This document shows positions 9,815 to 19,844 of a stretch of DNA of 41,851 nucleotides, piece after piece. The notes under the pieces are model-generated. The model did no database searches, was not told where the DNA came from, and saw nothing but the letters and a program-made list of their open reading frames with translations. Origin of the DNA: Parcubacteria group bacterium GW2011_GWD2_42_14 (GTDB taxonomy: Bacteria > Patescibacteriota > Minisyncoccia > Phycocordibacterales > UBA12088); contig LCCS01000004.1 of NCBI GenBank assembly GCA_000998045.1, positions 1 to 41,851 on the forward strand. Direction: 5' to 3'. Made by a program: the position numbers and the translations under genes. Every line of letters begins with the position of its first letter. Position 1 is the stretch's first letter.

Positions 9815-9983
9815 ATATCACATACTTCTATACGATTCAGAGCATTCTACACTACTTTATCAATAATTGCATTTACCACTAACAAAGGTATCACACCTAC
9901 ACTTAAAAACATCTATAGGTTGTGCAGTAAAAACTTAGTGTATGGGTTTACATTATCCCTAATTTGTTCTAAACTATCGCAAT

Positions 9984-10056
9984 CCGCCCATAGCTCAGCT
10001 GGTAGAGCAGTCGCCTCTTAAGCGAACGGTCGTAGGTTCGAGTCCTACTGGGCGGA
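9984..10056 (+). tRNA. tRNA-Lys(CUU)
   Basis: Acceptor CCGCCCA/TGGGCGG, anticodon loop CTCTTAA, T arm GTAGG-TTCGAGT-CCTAC. Confidence 0.92.
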
Positions 10057-10183
10057 CAAAGATGTAGTGCACGTCAGATTGTATTCTGACTTTTTTATAC
10101 AATTTTTTGCCTGAGTCTACTGGGCGAACATGACTAAAAAAATGTCCGCTAGCTGACGGATTAACTTAGCTCAAGGCGCTTAA

Positions 10184-10531
10184 TTATAAACTTATCGGAA
10201 GACCTTCAGGCATATCCCTATTTTCAACTCCAAATGTTCTTAACCCAACCTCTATGAGAGCGTACGCTGAAATCATGACCACTAAACCTATAAGTCCCCA
10301 AAGCATATGCTGTTTATATTCTCCACGTTTTGCCTCATTCCCCGCATTTATAACAAACATGAGCAAACCCCATAAGAAATATACAAGTGCAGCTGCAAAA
10401 ATTACCCCAATAATCGGGTTTATTATTTCAATTACTATTCTGCCTACAAGGCCTTGAACCTCTGCTGGAACTGATCCTGGCATACTGCAAGTATATCCTA
10501 TTTGGGATATTGAAAATACTACGTAATACAC
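10184..10531 (-). CDS. T4SS pilin/VirB2-like two-TM small membrane protein (paralog 5); start may be internal
   Basis: IIGVIFAAALVYFLWGLLMFVINAGNEAKRGEYKQHMLWGLIGLVVMISAYALI; same pattern as neighbours. Confidence 0.75.
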   Translation of the reverse strand: MYYVVFSISQIGYTCSMPGSVPAEVQGLVGRIVIEIINPIIGVIFAAALVYFLWGLLMFVINAGNEAKRGEYKQHMLWGLIGLVVMISAYALIEVGLRTFGVENRDMPEGLPISL

Positions 10532-10582
10532 AACAAGCGCGAGGGTTCTCGCGCTTGTTGCTCCATATACACTATTTTTGAA

Positions 10583-10948
10583 CTAAACAGGAATTGTGGG
10601 TGTAATCACATTTTGTCCTTGTTCTACTCCAACCAGTTCACCGAGAAGTGCTACTAGTCCCCAAACAGCAACGATAACGAATAGGGCAATGATTCCCCAG
10701 ATCATCTTTCGTTTTCCTTCGTCCTTTGCAGCTTCGTCACCAGATGCAGCGATGTACTGTACGAGTCCCCAAATGAAGAAGAGGAGACCAATAGCAATTA
10801 CAACTGGAATCAACATGGCAACCAAGTTACCTACTGACGCAACGAGTGAGTTAAGCCAGGATAGGTCTACTGAAGATTGACCAAAAGCAAATCCAACTGG
10901 AAGGATTGCAGTTAATACAAGAGAAAATATATGAGCAATTTTTTTCAT
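10583..10948 (-). CDS. T4SS pilin/VirB2-like two-TM protein with signal sequence (paralog 4)
   Basis: Signal-like N-terminus; FFIWGLVQYIAASGDEAAKDEGKRKMIWGIIALFVIVAVWGLV. Confidence 0.8.
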   Translation of the reverse strand: MKKIAHIFSLVLTAILPVGFAFGQSSVDLSWLNSLVASVGNLVAMLIPVVIAIGLLFFIWGLVQYIAASGDEAAKDEGKRKMIWGIIALFVIVAVWGLVALLGELVGVEQGQNVITPTIPV

Positions 10949-11245
10949 AGAATAAAATTATTAATAAACTAATAACGAAAATAATAATATGGAATTTACT
11001 ACATAAGTAAAAACTTTAAAATTAATTTTCAGAACTGGCTTCATGTAAAGAATAACACGATATTACCTCATTAAAATAGGTTCTTGGGGATAATGTTGTT
11101 GTTATAGGACATATAAAAATACATAAAGCCTATGTCAATAACATCACTGGTCTCCAACACACCATATCTCAGCTGCATGACAAACAATATCGACGCACTG
11201 CAAGTGCGCTTCAGCTTCTCCTCGTCTTCGACTCGGAACCCATTA

Positions 11246-11593
11246 TTAGTACTCAATAATCGGCGCCGGCTGTGTTGTCTCCGCACCAGAAACACCTACA
11301 AAATCAGCAAGGATTGCAACTACCCCCCAAATACTCACTATCATAAAGAGTGCAACGATACCCCAAATCATTCTACTTTTTCCTTCTTCTCTTTCCCTCT
11401 CATTGTCCGCATTCGCAATAAACACCACGAGACCCCAAATGAATACCACAAGGGCAACACCAAGAGCTATTCGTATTAAATCAACAAAGACATTACGAGC
11501 AGCGAAAATAATAGTACCTAGTGTCACTTGAGCAAAAAGTATTTTTGGTAAAACGAAACCAAGTACTGGCAATAGGAAACGCATACTATCCAA
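11246..11593 (-). CDS. T4SS pilin/VirB2-like two-TM protein (paralog 3)
   Basis: VFIWGLVVFIANADNEREREEGKSRMIWGIVALFMIVSIWGVV. Confidence 0.8.
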   Translation of the reverse strand: MDSMRFLLPVLGFVLPKILFAQVTLGTIIFAARNVFVDLIRIALGVALVVFIWGLVVFIANADNEREREEGKSRMIWGIVALFMIVSIWGVVAILADFVGVSGAETTQPAPIIEY

Positions 11594-11918
11594 AGAAAGT
11601 ATTTTTAATAATGTTCACAATACCCCATACCGCAACCATAACAAAGAGAGAGAGAGTTCCCCAAATCATCATTTGTTTTCCATCAGATCTACTTCTTTCA
11701 TCACCTGCGGTCGCTATAAACCGTATCGCACCAATAACAAAAAAGAATACTGCTAAAGCCATAATCAGCCACACCGTGGTATTAAGGAGTGTCACAAAAG
11801 TAGCTGCAATATTTTTAAGTTGGGCTAACAGTACGGAAGGAAAAATGAGGATTCCCGCAAGCGCTAATCTTCCAAAAATGTTTATTTTTTTCATAGTCAC
11901 ATTTTTAATTGCCCGCAA
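11586..11918 (-). CDS. T4SS pilin/VirB2-like two-TM protein (paralog 2)
   Basis: FFFVIGAIRFIATAGDERSRSDGKQMMIWGTLSLFVMVAVWGIV. Confidence 0.8.
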   Translation of the reverse strand: MRAIKNVTMKKINIFGRLALAGILIFPSVLLAQLKNIAATFVTLLNTTVWLIMALAVFFFVIGAIRFIATAGDERSRSDGKQMMIWGTLSLFVMVAVWGIVNIIKNTFFG

Positions 11919-12192
11919 TATTATTTACCGTTGCACGAATAGCTTCCGCAAGTGCCCAAGAACCCAAGATTATCAAAGCCCCTATAATAGTCCACAACAA
12001 AGCCCTCCGTGCTTCCTCAAGCTTAGAAGCATTACCTTGTGCACTTACAAAAAGAAAACCAGTATACACAATCATGAGGACAATGATGGGAAAGAGAATA
12101 TATACAGCTGATTGGAGTATTAAACCCAATAATGTGTATAAATCCGGTGCACCAGCAAGCGGATTATCAAAGACTGCTGCAAGTGTAGACAT
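11905..12192 (-). CDS. T4SS pilin/VirB2-like two-TM protein (paralog 1)
   Basis: GFLFVSAQGNASKLEEARRALLWTIIGALIILGSWALAEAI; overlaps the next gene. Confidence 0.8.
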   Translation of the reverse strand: MSTLAAVFDNPLAGAPDLYTLLGLILQSAVYILFPIIVLMIVYTGFLFVSAQGNASKLEEARRALLWTIIGALIILGSWALAEAIRATVNNIAGN

Positions 12193-12196
12193 ATTT

Positions 12197-13525
12197 TTAT
12201 GGCCTATTATTGTAAGGTGTTAAAAGAACTGTTAAATCTGCTGCAGATTGCGACATCGCGTTACCAGGAGTCAATGTACCCGAAACGATACCATTTATAG
12301 CTCTTGAAAAAATATCATTTACTGCCGATTGTGGTGCTGGTTCCAACCATGCACGAGACATGATAGCCGATTGTGTTTTTGTGTGTCCAAAAGGATCGGT
12401 ACTGTTCACCTCTGTAAGAACATCCCGACGAGCTGAAGGAAGCCCAGCATAATTTGCCAATAGTTTAGAAACTCCCGCATCTGATAAGATTCTGGCAATC
12501 GCAAGTGCAACTTGGGGATTTTTGGAAGCTTTCAACACGGCTATACCGTAGAACTTTCCATATGTAACCGATTTATGAGTATTATTTGATTGAGGGAACG
12601 GAGCCATTCCAAAATTGAGATTTGGGTTTATTTCTGCTAATACAGATTCTTCACTCACAAACCCTGCATACATAGCCACTTTGTTTGCCGCAAACGCTTC
12701 TCGAGAACGATCAAACGTCTTGTTCCATGAATACACTGTCTTCACAGGATTGGAAAAAGAAGTATAGAAACGTAAGGCAAGATCAGGTTTTTCCACACGC
12801 TCATCAACAGAAAAAATATCTGTTATAAACTTATTATTGTGTTCAATTACTATCGAAACGCCTGTTTGCATTATAAGCGCACTTAGAATTTCTTTCGTAT
12901 GAAGAACATTATCATACTCCCCAAATGCGATACCACTCTGGACCAACTCCGCTCCCCCCACAATAGTAGACAGACGGGGAACGAGTTGCACAAATGTATC
13001 CCAATCTTGCGGTACCTGAGCTATCGCAGTTTTTGTAAAAATATCTCTGTTCCAGTACATGACCAATGGGTCGACAAAGACGGGTAAGGCGTAAATACCA
13101 TCGGAAAGCACGAATACATCTCCACCCTCAACATAGGTATCATAAAAATTTTGAAGAGGCAGCGTTTCAAATGAAATAGGATACAGCTTGTTTCGAAGAG
13201 GTAGCAAGCCAGAAGAATTCATTAGCACGAGATCGGGGCTATTACCTGTTGCAATAGCTTCGAGTAAATCACCGTATATCGTATTGGGGTTCTTTTCAAC
13301 GTAGGAGACATTATCAAAGGAATCATTGTCTTTTTTTAAATCATTTAAAACTCTAATCATTGCTCTGTCCTCAAGTGGTGGACCCCATATGACCACCGGA
13401 ACAGTAAATTCATCATCTTCATTTATGTTTTTATTCATAGCGATTGCGATGACACCAACGACAGCCATGACGCCGAATATTACAAGGAGTGCTATTTGAA
13501 AAAAGTTTTGGCTGTTACTTCCCAT
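12197..13525 (-). CDS. extracellular solute-binding protein (family 1-like), N-terminal membrane anchor
   Basis: SBP pattern DLVLMNSSGLLPLRNKLYPI, YALPVFVDPLVMYWNRDIF, AMYAGFVSEESVL, NFGMAPFPQ. Confidence 0.82.
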   Translation of the reverse strand: MGSNSQNFFQIALLVIFGVMAVVGVIAIAMNKNINEDDEFTVPVVIWGPPLEDRAMIRVLNDLKKDNDSFDNVSYVEKNPNTIYGDLLEAIATGNSPDLVLMNSSGLLPLRNKLYPISFETLPLQNFYDTYVEGGDVFVLSDGIYALPVFVDPLVMYWNRDIFTKTAIAQVPQDWDTFVQLVPRLSTIVGGAELVQSGIAFGEYDNVLHTKEILSALIMQTGVSIVIEHNNKFITDIFSVDERVEKPDLALRFYTSFSNPVKTVYSWNKTFDRSREAFAANKVAMYAGFVSEESVLAEINPNLNFGMAPFPQSNNTHKSVTYGKFYGIAVLKASKNPQVALAIARILSDAGVSKLLANYAGLPSARRDVLTEVNSTDPFGHTKTQSAIMSRAWLEPAPQSAVNDIFSRAINGIVSGTLTPGNAMSQSAADLTVLLTPYNNRP

Positions 13526-14051
13526 GTTTTCGGAAAATCAAACCATAATGGTATGCCCCTGCATCGATAGAAGATACATATGCAAAACCCTCATTTTCAG
13601 CATATGTACGCAACTCTGACTCAGGAAATACACGATCCGTTTGTGGACCCATGCCACCGAAAGATTCACGCCAATCCACCACAAGCACCTTACCTGTATC
13701 TTTCAAAATACGGTACGCCTCACGTAGTACTGCAGATTTGTCGTCAACCTGAAACAGCATGTTTGAAATAATCACCGCATCAACACTTTGATCAGGAAGT
13801 GTTGACCCTCTCTCTTTCTCTAAATCACCATGAATGAATACTATTGACTCAAGATGATGCTCTTGTGCGTAGTGCGTACTTTTTGTGAGGAGTTGTTGTT
13901 GAATATCTATGACAAACACCTTGCCTTTTTTACCCACCACTTCAGCTGCCTCCACCGCTAAGTAACCAGCACCTGCACCGAAATCAGCCACCTCCATACC
14001 TTCTGCGAGCATAAACTGTTCTATGTTTCTTTTTGGATTAGCAAAAGCCAT
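13515..14051 (-). CDS. class I SAM-dependent methyltransferase
   Basis: VADFGAGAGYLAVEAAEVVGKKGKVFVIDIQ motif I/II; VDWRE. Confidence 0.85.
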   Translation of the reverse strand: MAFANPKRNIEQFMLAEGMEVADFGAGAGYLAVEAAEVVGKKGKVFVIDIQQQLLTKSTHYAQEHHLESIVFIHGDLEKERGSTLPDQSVDAVIISNMLFQVDDKSAVLREAYRILKDTGKVLVVDWRESFGGMGPQTDRVFPESELRTYAENEGFAYVSSIDAGAYHYGLIFRKHGK

Positions 14052-14118
14052 AAAATGTATACCTATTGTAACAAAAATAACCCTCTTTCGGGTTATTTTG
14101 GTGTGTATAACAACCCTG

Positions 14119-14233
14119 AGTTAAAAGTTGAAAGTTCAAAGTTGAAAGTTCAAAAGCCCGCAAATGCGGGATTTTGTTTGTACACCGAAGGTGTAAGCAC
14201 TTTCAACTTTAAACTTTTTGTACTTTCAACTTA
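14119..14233. repeat. dispersed AAGTTGAAAGTT / AACTTTCAACTT inverted-repeat element, copy 1
   Basis: GTTGAAAGTTCAAAGTTGAAAGTTC ... CACTTTCAACTTTAAACTTTTTGTACTTTCAACTTA, core CCCGCAAATGCGGG. Confidence 0.75.
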
Positions 14234-16714
14234 TAGGCAGATGATTGCGGCTATAGAATCCCCCGCTCGTAACTTCATTATTCTCACACCCTGTGTCGAT
14301 CGGCCCATCGAAGGGATTTCCTTGATACCTGTTCGTATAACTTGACCTTTTTTAGAGATAACCACAAGCTCCTCAATGTCCTTAGTAAGAATTCTACTTG
14401 CCATTAAGGTACCCGTTTTTGTTGTTGTGCTTGCGCATTTTATTCCAGATCCACTTCGTTTTTGTATTTTAAACTCAGAAAGTTTCGTCTGTTTTCCGTA
14501 ACCGTTTTCAGACACCACCAGTAGTGAAAGTTCGCTATCTTTTGTACCCTTCAGAGCGATATCTGCTCCTATTACGACGTCTCCAGTACCAAGCTTTACA
14601 CCACGCACACCGGCTGCAGCTCGCCCCATCTCTCGGGTGTCATCTTCCTTAAAACGAATTGATTGCCCCTTTCGTGTAGCCAAAAGCACCGTGTCACCCT
14701 TTTCTACAAAACTTGCTTGTATAAGCTTATCACCTGGTGCAAGTTTTATAGCAATAATGCCTGAGAGGCGGACGTCATGAAAATCCTTTGCCTTCGTCTT
14801 TTTTGTAATACCACCTTTGGTAACCATAAGAAGTGAGCCATCACTTTCCTTTAGTTCTTTTGTCATTGCAACGACAGACGTTACAGACTCATCAGCAGAA
14901 AGGGGGAGAAAATTCATCACCGACTTACCTTTTGTGGCACGTTTTCCCTCAGGTACGTCATACATCTTGATTTGATACGCCTTACCTTTATCTGTAAAGA
15001 AGAGGAGGTCATCATGGGTACTTGCGGTGAGGAAAATTGTTACAAAATCTTCCTCCTTGGTATTGAGGTCAATCACACCAACGCCTCCACGTTTTTGTTT
15101 TTTGTACTCATCAGGGTTTGTACGCTTGATGTAGCCACCACGAGTAATCACCAAGACACTTTCCTCCTCAGCAATCATATCTTCAGGAGTCATGTTTTTA
15201 ACTGGACCCTTGATAACACGTGTCCTTCGTTCGTCGCCGTACTTTGCTTTTACTTCTTCAAACTCACTCCTTATAAGCTCAGCCATTTTTTTCTCACTCT
15301 TTAGAAGCGACTCTAGCCATTTGATAAGAGCCTGAACTTCTTTCAGCTCATTTTCAATTTTAATTCTTTCAAGCCCTGCGAGCTTTTGAAGACGCATTTC
15401 AAGAATGGCGGTCGCTTGAATATCAGAAAAAGAGAATTTTTTCATCATCGCCGCTTTCGCAAGCGGAACATCTTTGGATGTTTTAATGATTTTAATTATC
15501 GCATCTATATTATCGAGTGCTTTTTTTAGACCAAGCAGGATGTGCTCTCGTGCCTGTGCTTTTTTAAGGTCAAATTCACATCGACGCTTAACCACAAGTT
15601 TTCGATACGTCACAAACTCATCCAAAACTCCTTTAAGGGAGAGGGTTTGTGGAACGCCATCGACGAGTGCGACAAGATTCAAGTGGAACGTATCTTCTAA
15701 TGCAGTATGTTTGTATAGATAGTTGAGAACTTTCTGTGGTTGGGCTCCCGTCTTGAGTTCTACTACTACTCGAATATCTCTCGTTGATTCATCTCGTAAA
15801 TCACGTATCCCCTCAAGTTTCTTCTGAGTCACGAGATTTGCCATACGCTTGATAAGCTCTGACTTATTCACACGATACGGTAGCGAGGTGATGATAATAG
15901 AGAAGGCACCTTTCTTGTTTTCCACGATTTCAGCTTCGCCACGCACCACCATAGGACCCTTTCCTGTAGCGTACGCATGTCTAATATCTTTTTGGTTAAA
16001 AATAACAGCACCAGTAGGAAAATCTGGGGCTTTCACAAGGTTAAAAATTTCATCTTGTGACGCGTCAGGGTTATTGATGAGGTGAATACATGCATCAACA
16101 ACTTCGTTTAGGTTGTGCGGAGGAATATTTGTTGCCATTCCTACAGCGATACCGAGTGTTCCATTGAGAAGCAGGTTCGGAACTGCAGCAGGAAGCACAA
16201 TTGGTTCATCACGAGTTTCATCATAGTTTGGACGCCATTCAACGGTCTCTTTTTCTATATCTCGAAGCATCTCACTTGAAATCTTAGTCATTTTTGCTTC
16301 GGTATAACGCATCGCGGCAGGACTATCTCCGTCAATAGAACCGAAGTTTCCCTGTCCGAGCACGAGTGGATATCGAGTAGTAAATTCTTGAGCTAATTTT
16401 ACAAGTGCATCATAGACAGCAGTATCACCATGCGGATGGTATTTACCAAGCACATCTCCTACCACTGCTGCTGACTTGCGGAACTTTGCGGTAGAAACAA
16501 GTCCCATTTTGTGCATTGTATAGAGGATACGACGATGTACCGGCTTGAGACCATCCCGTACATCAGGAAGGGCTCTCTGTGTAATAACTGACATGGCATA
16601 TGCAAGATAAGACTCCCGCATTTCACCAGTAATCGGACATGCTATTACTGACGCATCCTGTTTCCCCTCCCCACTTTCTACTGGTGGTGATTTCTTTTTA
16701 TCCTCTTTTGCCAT
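14231..16714 (-). CDS. gyrA: DNA gyrase subunit A
   Basis: [70 protein letters not shown]-terminal beta-pinwheel repeats. Confidence 0.95.
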   Translation of the reverse strand: MAKEDKKKSPPVESGEGKQDASVIACPITGEMRESYLAYAMSVITQRALPDVRDGLKPVHRRILYTMHKMGLVSTAKFRKSAAVVGDVLGKYHPHGDTAVYDALVKLAQEFTTRYPLVLGQGNFGSIDGDSPAAMRYTEAKMTKISSEMLRDIEKETVEWRPNYDETRDEPIVLPAAVPNLLLNGTLGIAVGMATNIPPHNLNEVVDACIHLINNPDASQDEIFNLVKAPDFPTGAVIFNQKDIRHAYATGKGPMVVRGEAEIVENKKGAFSIIITSLPYRVNKSELIKRMANLVTQKKLEGIRDLRDESTRDIRVVVELKTGAQPQKVLNYLYKHTALEDTFHLNLVALVDGVPQTLSLKGVLDEFVTYRKLVVKRRCEFDLKKAQAREHILLGLKKALDNIDAIIKIIKTSKDVPLAKAAMMKKFSFSDIQATAILEMRLQKLAGLERIKIENELKEVQALIKWLESLLKSEKKMAELIRSEFEEVKAKYGDERRTRVIKGPVKNMTPEDMIAEEESVLVITRGGYIKRTNPDEYKKQKRGGVGVIDLNTKEEDFVTIFLTASTHDDLLFFTDKGKAYQIKMYDVPEGKRATKGKSVMNFLPLSADESVTSVVAMTKELKESDGSLLMVTKGGITKKTKAKDFHDVRLSGIIAIKLAPGDKLIQASFVEKGDTVLLATRKGQSIRFKEDDTREMGRAAAGVRGVKLGTGDVVIGADIALKGTKDSELSLLVVSENGYGKQTKLSEFKIQKRSGSGIKCASTTTKTGTLMASRILTKDIEELVVISKKGQVIRTGIKEIPSMGRSTQGVRIMKLRAGDSIAAIICL

Positions 16715-16823
16715 ATGGTAATTGCATGCAATACTACCACACTCCCCTTAAAAAGGCGAATAAAAAAACGTATATATTGATAGATTAAACCTTATATATA
16801 GCGATAAAATATTATAGTCAGTA

Positions 16824-17219
16824 CTATTGTAGTGTATTCACGACAGAAGTCTCTGAGGTAGTCCCATTACTTTTAGGGACTTCTTGCGAAGATGTTGCAC
16901 GCTCTTTCTTAACCTTTGATTCACTCTGTAACGAAGATTGGAGCTCCATCTCCCAGGTATTTTGTGCATCAAAATCAGTACTACCTTCTTCCATGAAAGT
17001 ATTTGAAGAATTAAAAAGCGTAGTGATATCTTCAGTTTGGCCGTTCCCATCTGTGTCCACACCACTGTCGGGAGACCGGCTTCCATAATTGCTTATAAGA
17101 ATCCCAGCTATCCAAATGAGAACGACTATACCAGTAATAATGGATGTTAAAAAAAGGGCATGTCGTTTTCGTACATCTTTTGGTTTTTCCCGTAAATTAT
17201 CAAAGTATTCTAAGAACAT
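16824..17219 (-). CDS. hypothetical single-TM protein
   Basis: 131-aa ORF with TM helix LFLTSIITGIVVLIWIAGILIS. Confidence 0.6.
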   Translation of the reverse strand: MFLEYFDNLREKPKDVRKRHALFLTSIITGIVVLIWIAGILISNYGSRSPDSGVDTDGNGQTEDITTLFNSSNTFMEEGSTDFDAQNTWEMELQSSLQSESKVKKERATSSQEVPKSNGTTSETSVVNTLQ

Positions 17220-17253
17220 GTATTTTTGATATCAGAGAGTTGATATCTATGTA

Positions 17254-17892
17254 TTAACTTGAGAAGACTACAATTTCGTTCTGTTTATCTTCAAGATCTT
17301 TATTTTTGAGGGTTAATTTACTTATTGGCTTATGATTATCAGATGCTGATCCTTCTTCTTTGAGGAAGAGCTGAAGAGCATTCGGTATTCCTATATCAGT
17401 ATGATGCATAGGCACAATCATTTTTGGCTCTATAGAAACCGCAAGTTCATATGCTTTTTGAGGGATCAAAACTCCGTCCCCTCCAATAGGAACAAAAAGA
17501 ATGTCAATCTTATCGAGTGCTTCCTGTAACCCTTTAGGTAATTCTTTGGTACTTAAAGCACCAAGGAAAAGGAGAAACATTTTTTCAAATGTTACGAGGT
17601 ATGCCGTGTTGATGACCTCTTTTCCTCCGTACTCGGACGTTGTTTGATAACCTTTTATCACTATTTCGCGCACCTCGTACTCACCAGGGCCACGAATAAC
17701 AAAAGGCTCTTTTTCTCCATGACTCACCTGATCAACCCCTGTAAAATCAGGATGCTCTGACGTAATAAAGGCTATATCTGCACCGAAGCGTGTCTGTTTG
17801 AGCTTAGAGTTTTTTGAAATTGGGTTGAAAGCAAGTGTCGTATCCCCAAAAGACACTTTAAAAAATTCCCCGCCATGGTGAGTTATTATCAT
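17254..17892 (-). CDS. metallo-beta-lactamase-fold (MBL superfamily) hydrolase-like protein
   Basis: ITHHGGEFFKVSFGDTTLAFNP, FITSEHPDFTGVDQV, MIVPMHHTD. Confidence 0.8.
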   Translation of the reverse strand: MIITHHGGEFFKVSFGDTTLAFNPISKNSKLKQTRFGADIAFITSEHPDFTGVDQVSHGEKEPFVIRGPGEYEVREIVIKGYQTTSEYGGKEVINTAYLVTFEKMFLLFLGALSTKELPKGLQEALDKIDILFVPIGGDGVLIPQKAYELAVSIEPKMIVPMHHTDIGIPNALQLFLKEEGSASDNHKPISKLTLKNKDLEDKQNEIVVFSS

Positions 17893-17918
17893 ATATGTTT
17901 GCTGAGTATAGCATGGGC

Positions 17919-17970
17919 TAGTTGAAAGTTAAATGTTAAAAGTTGGAAGTTTACCCGCCACGGCGGGGCA
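17919..17970. repeat. dispersed GTTGAAAGTT element, copy 2 (degenerate)
   Basis: AGTTGAAAGTTAAATGTTAAAAGTTGGAAGTTTACCCGCCACGGCGGGG. Confidence 0.55.
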
Positions 17971-18102
17971 AGCTTTACAATCTCTGAGCTCTCCTGTAAA
18001 GTTACCCCATTATCAGCAAACCCAAACGGGTTGGAGGCTAACCTTGCGATGTTCATCAGTTTTGGATGTACGACACGCAACACCTCCGGCTTTTTAGTAT
18101 AT

Positions 18103-19263
18103 ATGGAAACAGAAGTACAAAAAATTAAAACAGATAGAGAAGATGGTCTTTTAGAAACTACCGCAGATTTAAGTCAAATGGCTGTATTTCTTGATAAAAG
18201 TCCACTTCCACCTGAAGAGGGCGATCTCGTAGAAGGTCCTGTAGTGGCTACGGCCAAGAATAAGGTATTTATTGAATTACATCCTTTTGGTACTGGTATT
18301 ATTTTCGGACGAGAATTCCTCACCGCAAGTGATATCCTACGTCGCGTCAAGCCAGGTGATACTATAGCTGCAAAAGTAGTTGGCACTGCAAATAGTGAGG
18401 GGTACATCGAGCTTTCACTTATGGAAGCACGACAAGCTCTTATCTGGGCTGAGGCTGAGAAAGCAGTTGCAAAGGGCACGGTATTTGAAGTACTTGTCAA
18501 AGAAGCAAATAAAGGAGGACTTATGCTCGACTGGCAAGGTGTTACGGGCTTCTTGCCAGCTAGTCAGCTCAAACCTGAAAATTACCCACGTGTAGAAGAC
18601 GGGGATCGTGGAAAAATCCTTGAAGAACTCAAGCAACTTGTCGGTCATAAGCTCTCTGTAGTTATCATTACTGCTGATGCGGAGGAGAACAAGCTTATCT
18701 TCTCAGAACGAGGTCCACAAGAAGAGAAAGGAACCACTTCTGAGCGCTTCGCTGTCGGAGATACTGTGGAAGGTGAAGTTACCGGTGCTGTTGACTTCGG
18801 TATTTTCATCAAAATTGATGAAGGACTTGAAGGTCTTGTACATATTTCTGAAATAGATTGGGGTCTCGTTGAGAATCCAAAATCAATGTACAAAATAGGT
18901 GAGAAGATCAAAGTCAAGGTGATTGAGATTAAAGATGGTAAAGTGTCACTTTCTATAAAAGCATTGAAGGAGAATCCTTGGAAATCAGCAGCAGAAAAAT
19001 ACAAAAAGGATCAAATGGTTGATGCAACTATCATTAAGTACAACAAGCACGGAGCACTTGCTTCTATCGAAGAAGGAGTTGCTGGCCTTGTGCACATTAG
19101 TGAGTTTGCGAGCGCAGAAGAACTTCACAAGAGCCTAGAACTTGGACGTAGTTACAAGTTCAAGATTACGCTCTTTGAACCAGCCAACCAACGTATGACA
19201 CTTTCTTTCAAGCAAAAAGAAGAAAAAACAGAGAAAAAGGAAGGAGCTGTTACAACTGCATAG
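18103..19263 (+). CDS. rpsA: S1 RNA-binding domain protein / 30S ribosomal protein S1 homolog
   Basis: Repeated S1 motifs: VEGEVTGAVDFGIFIKIDEGLEGLVHISEIDW, VDATIIKYNKHGALASIEEGVAGLVHISEF. Confidence 0.88.
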   Translation: METEVQKIKTDREDGLLETTADLSQMAVFLDKSPLPPEEGDLVEGPVVATAKNKVFIELHPFGTGIIFGREFLTASDILRRVKPGDTIAAKVVGTANSEGYIELSLMEARQALIWAEAEKAVAKGTVFEVLVKEANKGGLMLDWQGVTGFLPASQLKPENYPRVEDGDRGKILEELKQLVGHKLSVVIITADAEENKLIFSERGPQEEKGTTSERFAVGDTVEGEVTGAVDFGIFIKIDEGLEGLVHISEIDWGLVENPKSMYKIGEKIKVKVIEIKDGKVSLSIKALKENPWKSAAEKYKKDQMVDATIIKYNKHGALASIEEGVAGLVHISEFASAEELHKSLELGRSYKFKITLFEPANQRMTLSFKQKEEKTEKKEGAVTTA

Positions 19264-19273
19264 AGCAACTTCA

Positions 19274-19309
19274 AAAAAAATAACCACTACTCAGTGGTTA
19301 TTTTTTTTG
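19274..19309 (+). terminator. rho-independent terminator after the S1 gene
   Basis: AATAACCACT-ACTC-AGTGGTTATTTTTTTT. Confidence 0.85.
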
Positions 19310-19360
19310 AATACCATTCAGTAAACGGAAACCGGGGTTTTTAGGCCCCGGCGTTCACAT

Positions 19361-19657
19361 CTACTTTTTTTTCTTTTTTTTGAATCCTCGAAACATTATC
19401 GAAAATCCGAAGATTATCAAACCGATAACCAGCGAATACGTCAATAATAAATCGAGTATCTGGTATTGTTCAGTCGCAATAAGCACTAAAAAAATACCAG
19501 CCAACATAACCCAAAGAGCATTTCGTCGCACTATACCAGTAAACCATCGAAAGACACTTTGGATACTTGCGAGAATCAGGTTTTCCCAAAACCACATAGG
19601 TATGCTGACAAAGCAAAATCGCAATACAGAAACTAACATTCTTCCTAATCTATTCAT
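19361..19657 (-). CDS. hypothetical small membrane protein
   Basis: 98 aa, two TM helices, poly-Lys C-terminus. Confidence 0.6.
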   Translation of the reverse strand: MNRLGRMLVSVLRFCFVSIPMWFWENLILASIQSVFRWFTGIVRRNALWVMLAGIFLVLIATEQYQILDLLLTYSLVIGLIIFGFSIMFRGFKKKKKK

Positions 19658-19798
19658 ATCAACCTCCAGGTAGATAGAAAATGTTGTTACTTAGTAATAG
19701 TGTATTCTAGAAATATTAGACCACGTATTTACAGATTATGCAAGTATTTATGAGGGAGGTTCAACCTTACTCATTACAAGGGAATATTTTTTTTATCT

Positions 19799-19834
19799 AA
19801 AACAGACAAAAGCTCGAATTAACGAGCTTTTGTC
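19799..19834 (-). terminator. terminator of the rnpB transcript
   Basis: Minus strand GACAAAAGCTCG-TTAATT-CGAGCTTTTGTCTGTTTT. Confidence 0.8.
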
Positions 19835-19844
19835 ATGTATGTTA

